From: Algoriphagus halophilus
GTDB lineage: Bacteria; Bacteroidota; Bacteroidia; Cytophagales; Cyclobacteriaceae
Assembly: GCF_900129785.1 (NCBI RefSeq)
Contig: NZ_FSRC01000002.1
Location: 1,054,001-1,118,000, forward strand
DNA: 64,000 nucleotides
Direction: 5' to 3'
Part shown: in pieces, positions 61,809 to 64,000 of the stretch
Position numbering within the stretch: position 1 is the stretch's first letter
How the letters are laid out: every line of letters begins with the position of its first letter
Made by a program: the position numbers and the translations under genes
Notes under the pieces: model-generated
The model's database searches: none
What the model was told of the DNA's origin: nothing
Seen by the model: only the letters and a program-made list of their open reading frames with translations

Positions 61809-62636
61809 TTAATCGAAAGTGATGTCTTTGGTGCCTCCTGGATAAGTGATTGTACCAGCCTTATCGCATTCTCCGGAACCATAATCCAAGGTCATGGATG
61901 CTCCTTTATAAGTGAACTGGATTTGGCCACTGCTTGGGCTATAAATTCCAGATTCCAGACAGGACTGTGTAATGATAAGGCTTTCTGTAACGGTAGCGGT
62001 ATAGTCATTGCCTTCTAGGCTTTTTCCGCTCGCTGTTCCAGTTAATTTGGCTTCATATCCAGAGCTACCTAAAGTGATTTCTCTGATTTCATCTGTATTG
62101 ATCGTAACAAACTTTCCATCTGGAAAAGTCACTTTTCCATTTTCAATTTTTACAGCCAAAGTAATTGTGCTTGTAAAAATGTCCAGTTTGGTATTGGTAA
62201 TGGTTCGAGTACCTTCAACTTTATAGCCATTTACCTCATAACCTTCGAAGGTGGTGACGATGTTTGCACCTGGAACCAATAGGTTTCCAGAATAAGCAAT
62301 AATTATTTTTCCTTTTCTACTCACTCCGTTTGGACTTTCACACCCTGCCCCAAAATCAATTGTGATTAATTTTTGCTCAGAATTGGTGGTCACTTCTGTT
62401 GATGCACAAAAATCTCCAGCAGCAGTATTGGATTTACGAGCTCCTAAGCCAGTGCTCTCAAGGACAGCTAAGGTAAGGTTATCTAGATCCTCAAATTTTT
62501 GATTTACTTGGGAAACTTCGACAACAATTGAAGTGTCTGCCTCTGCAGGGACATCATCCTCTGAATTACAGGAAAACCCAATAAGGCCTACCAATGCTAG
62601 GAATAAAAGTGAGTGAAACTTTGTAAAATGGTTCAT
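61809..62636 (-). CDS. Lipoprotein of unknown function (275 aa)
   Basis: A lipoprotein signal (LLFLALVGLIGFSC, lipid Cys ~residue 23) is followed by an acidic linker (NSEDDVPAEAD). A repeated beta-rich mature region has ITIDFGAGCESPNGVSRKGK, IVTTFEGYEVNGYKVEGTRT and a related C-terminal MTLDYGSGECDKAGTITYPG. The two TxDYGxGC-like units suggest an internal duplication and paired cysteines. No family is recognised. Typical of Bacteroidota exported proteins anchored at the outer membrane. Confidence 0.7.
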   Translation of the reverse strand: MNHFTKFHSLLFLALVGLIGFSCNSEDDVPAEADTSIVVEVSQVNQKFEDLDNLTLAVLESTGLGARKSNTAAGDFCASTEVTTNSEQKLITIDFGAGCESPNGVSRKGKIIIAYSGNLLVPGANIVTTFEGYEVNGYKVEGTRTITNTKLDIFTSTITLAVKIENGKVTFPDGKFVTINTDEIREITLGSSGYEAKLTGTASGKSLEGNDYTATVTESLIITQSCLESGIYSPSSGQIQFTYKGASMTLDYGSGECDKAGTITYPGGTKDITFD

Positions 62637-62754
62637 ATAATTATGGGTTGGAGTAAAAGAGTATAAAAGTTTAGTAAAAATCGTGCCTACTTTCCAGTAA
62701 GAAGTATGTTATCATTTCTTTTTTAAAAATACATAAATACCCTACTAAATGAAA

Positions 62755-62946
62755 TTAGGATGAAAGGTCTTCATTGTTATTTGATTTCTTATTGGATTTA
62801 GATTTTTTTCTACCTCCAACACAGCCGATATTTTGAGTGAGAGAAATGTCTTCTGGAAGAATTCCCATTCCATTTTCTAAATCCCAATCCTCTGTATAAG
62901 CCTCATCAATTGGTTTCTCTTTTGGTTTGTGTTTTCCTTTTTTCAT
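62755..62946 (-). CDS. Small basic protein with GCVGG motif (63 aa)
   Basis: From the ATG at 62946 it reads MKKGKHKPKEKPIDEAYTED, then WDLENGMGILPEDISLTQNI, GCVGGRKK and a Ser/Asn/Lys-rich tail (SKSNKKSNNNEDLSS). The start is not the upstream TTG, because the basic Met-Lys-Lys-Gly opening is better and closer to a usual start. There is no signal or helix prediction of note. A single Cys lies in a Gly-rich loop. The function is unknown; I recognise only that it looks like a short conserved Cytophagales protein. It is divergent from the MutS-like gene, 93 nt away. Confidence 0.5.
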   Translation of the reverse strand: MKKGKHKPKEKPIDEAYTEDWDLENGMGILPEDISLTQNIGCVGGRKKSKSNKKSNNNEDLSS

Positions 62947-63039
62947 TGTAATAAGATTTACATGTTTCAACGGGAATCCTTTTCAGGTGGTTTGTAAAGA
63001 ATCCTTTTTCAGGCAGAGTTGGTTGTACTATCTTTGGGC

Positions 63040-64000
63040 ATGAAGGGATTTGATTATGATATGGATGATCTTCCGGGTAAAATTGCTCAAGTAAAAAGCA
63101 GTGCTGGAAGATTGTCTTTTTTAAGGCTCCTTATTTTTGTAGGGATAGGAATTTTTGGGGTGTTGACCTTATCCCAATCCGTAATTTGGGTCTTACCATT
63201 GATAGCTGCGATCATTATTTTTATTAGCTCTATTCAGAAATATAACTATAAAAAGGACCAGGAAGCGATTTACAATGCCTTAATTTTAATTGATAAACAG
63301 GCAGGTCAAAGGAAAGACCGGGAACTGGTAGGAATTGATCAAGGAAAAGAATTTCAAGACAAGAATCACCCTTTTGCCAATGACTTGGATCTTTTTGGAG
63401 AACATTCCTTATTTCAATTGGTAAATCATACCATATCGAAAGGAGCTCGGAAAAAGTTAGCAGATTTAATGAAAAGCTCCTTTGATCAAAAAGAAGCTAA
63501 AAAGCTTCAAAAAGCAAGTGAGGAATTAGCAGGAAAGCCAGGCTTGTTAAAAGCAATTGAGAGCTGTGGGATTGCTTTTTTTTCAGAGGAAAAATCCTCT
63601 TCACATTGGCGGGAATTACTTACTAGCCAGAAAAAAATCCCCTTATATATCTCTGTTTTGTCAATTCTAGGTCCAGTTTTCGGGTTGATATTGGTAGGAT
63701 TGTCTATAGTTGGAGTTATCCCCGGAGCTATAGTAGGAGTTTGGATTTTGTTAGGATTAATCCCATTGGGCTATGTTTTTAAATTTTTGAAGGAAGCATC
63801 CGAAAAGCTTCCGACTAGAAGCCAATTGAAAGCCTATACTACCTGGTTATATGAATTGGAGAAAATGGAGTTTTCCTCACCTTTGTTGAAAGAAAAACAT
63901 CAGTTAATCCTAACCAAAAAGGAAAGCGCTTCTCAACTATTTAAACAATTGGATCGCTTAGGGATGTGGATTGATAATAGATTGAATATCCTTTATATAC
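63040..64000 (+). CDS. Membrane-anchored MutS-like protein, 3' end outside window
   Basis: The first 320 codons of a longer gene, starting at the ATG at 63040 (MKGFDYDMDDLPGK). Two hydrophobic helices lie at ~25-65 (LLIFVGIGIFGVLTLSQSVI and WVLPLIAAIIIFISSIQ). The MutS core-like HPFANDLDLFGEHSLFQLVN (~107) and TISKGARKKLADLMKS follow. A second pair of helices is inserted near 205-250 (ISVLSILGPVFGLILVGLSI, VGVWILLGLIPLGYVFKFL). The ATPase part is beyond the edge. Bacteroidota have such membrane MutS relatives, distinct from mismatch repair MutS; their function is not known. Confidence 0.8.
   Translation, partial: MKGFDYDMDDLPGKIAQVKSSAGRLSFLRLLIFVGIGIFGVLTLSQSVIWVLPLIAAIIIFISSIQKYNYKKDQEAIYNALILIDKQAGQRKDRELVGIDQGKEFQDKNHPFANDLDLFGEHSLFQLVNHTISKGARKKLADLMKSSFDQKEAKKLQKASEELAGKPGLLKAIESCGIAFFSEEKSSSHWRELLTSQKKIPLYISVLSILGPVFGLILVGLSIVGVIPGAIVGVWILLGLIPLGYVFKFLKEASEKLPTRSQLKAYTTWLYELEKMEFSSPLLKEKHQLILTKKESASQLFKQLDRLGMWIDNRLNILYI

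Noticed and set aside
1..64000. CRISPR arrays, tRNA or rRNA genes, insertion sequences
   Set aside because: No regularly spaced repeats, tRNA cloverleaf-like sequence, rRNA core sequence or transposase frame was noticed by reading; tRNAscan-SE and CRISPR finders were not run.

Overview
The window looks like a chromosomal segment of a Bacteroidota bacterium of the order Cytophagales, and the gene content fits Algoriphagus/Cyclobacteriaceae. The support is a SusC/SusD pair, several TonB-dependent receptors and lipoproteins with the Bacteroidota lipobox, many Bacteroidota-only families (DUF6427, DUF6702, DUF5908, membrane-anchored MutS-like protein), AT-rich DNA, and promoters of the TTTG...TAnnTTTG type. 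The genus is an inference from gene content, not something read from a marker gene. I saw no rRNA, tRNA, CRISPR array, transposase or integrase.

Layout. 1-8546 (minus strand): the upstream half of an extracellular contractile injection system (eCIS, phage-tail-like) locus. It holds a helical protein of unknown role, a DUF4255 cap protein, an unrecognised 374-aa protein, two sheath proteins, tube, tube-initiator, DUF5908 and a LysM baseplate adaptor. It runs off the left edge, so spike, baseplate, ATPase and cargo are not visible. 8554-19943: housekeeping and mixed genes (DUF6427, rbfA, LolC/E-like permease, sarcosine-oxidase-like enzyme, ABC exporter, DUF3050, two methyltransferases, universal stress protein, 2'-5' RNA ligase family). 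19944-31877: a long leader, then susC-susD and an M1 aminopeptidase, a possible small RNA, and a CAP protein / DUF6702 / HupE-like / M1 peptidase group. 31878-33948: a repeat-rich stretch around a predicted outer-membrane barrel gene and a secreted NIPSNAP protein.

34055-46363: M20 amidohydrolase, a 58-aa CxxC protein, RluE-like pseudouridine synthase, MoxR ATPase, a beta-helix lipoprotein with a TonB receptor, a cupin and UDP-GlcNAc 2-epimerase, a lipoprotein with a Wzi-like barrel, and SlyD. 46391-56147: transglutaminase-like protein, RlmH, fasciclin protein, tricorn-like protease, an interrupted lipoprotein gene, YcxB-like and small membrane proteins, a Fur-family regulator and a large zinc metalloprotease. 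56268-60148: a compact cluster for a probable aromatic polyketide (FAD oxidoreductase, UbiA prenyltransferase, type III polyketide synthase, methyltransferase). 60174-64000: MscS channel, an iodotyrosine-deiodinase-like nitroreductase, a lipoprotein, a 63-aa protein and the start of a membrane-anchored MutS-like protein.

The strongest leads are the eCIS locus, with a domain insertion in one sheath protein and a candidate cap-adaptor protein; the type III PKS/UbiA/methyltransferase/FAD cluster; the deiodinase homologue with its substrate-binding Glu-Tyr-Lys triad intact; a structured intergenic transcript candidate at 27342-27490; and a degenerate direct repeat flanking one outer-membrane protein gene. 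Functions are assigned from motifs and family knowledge only; no search was run.
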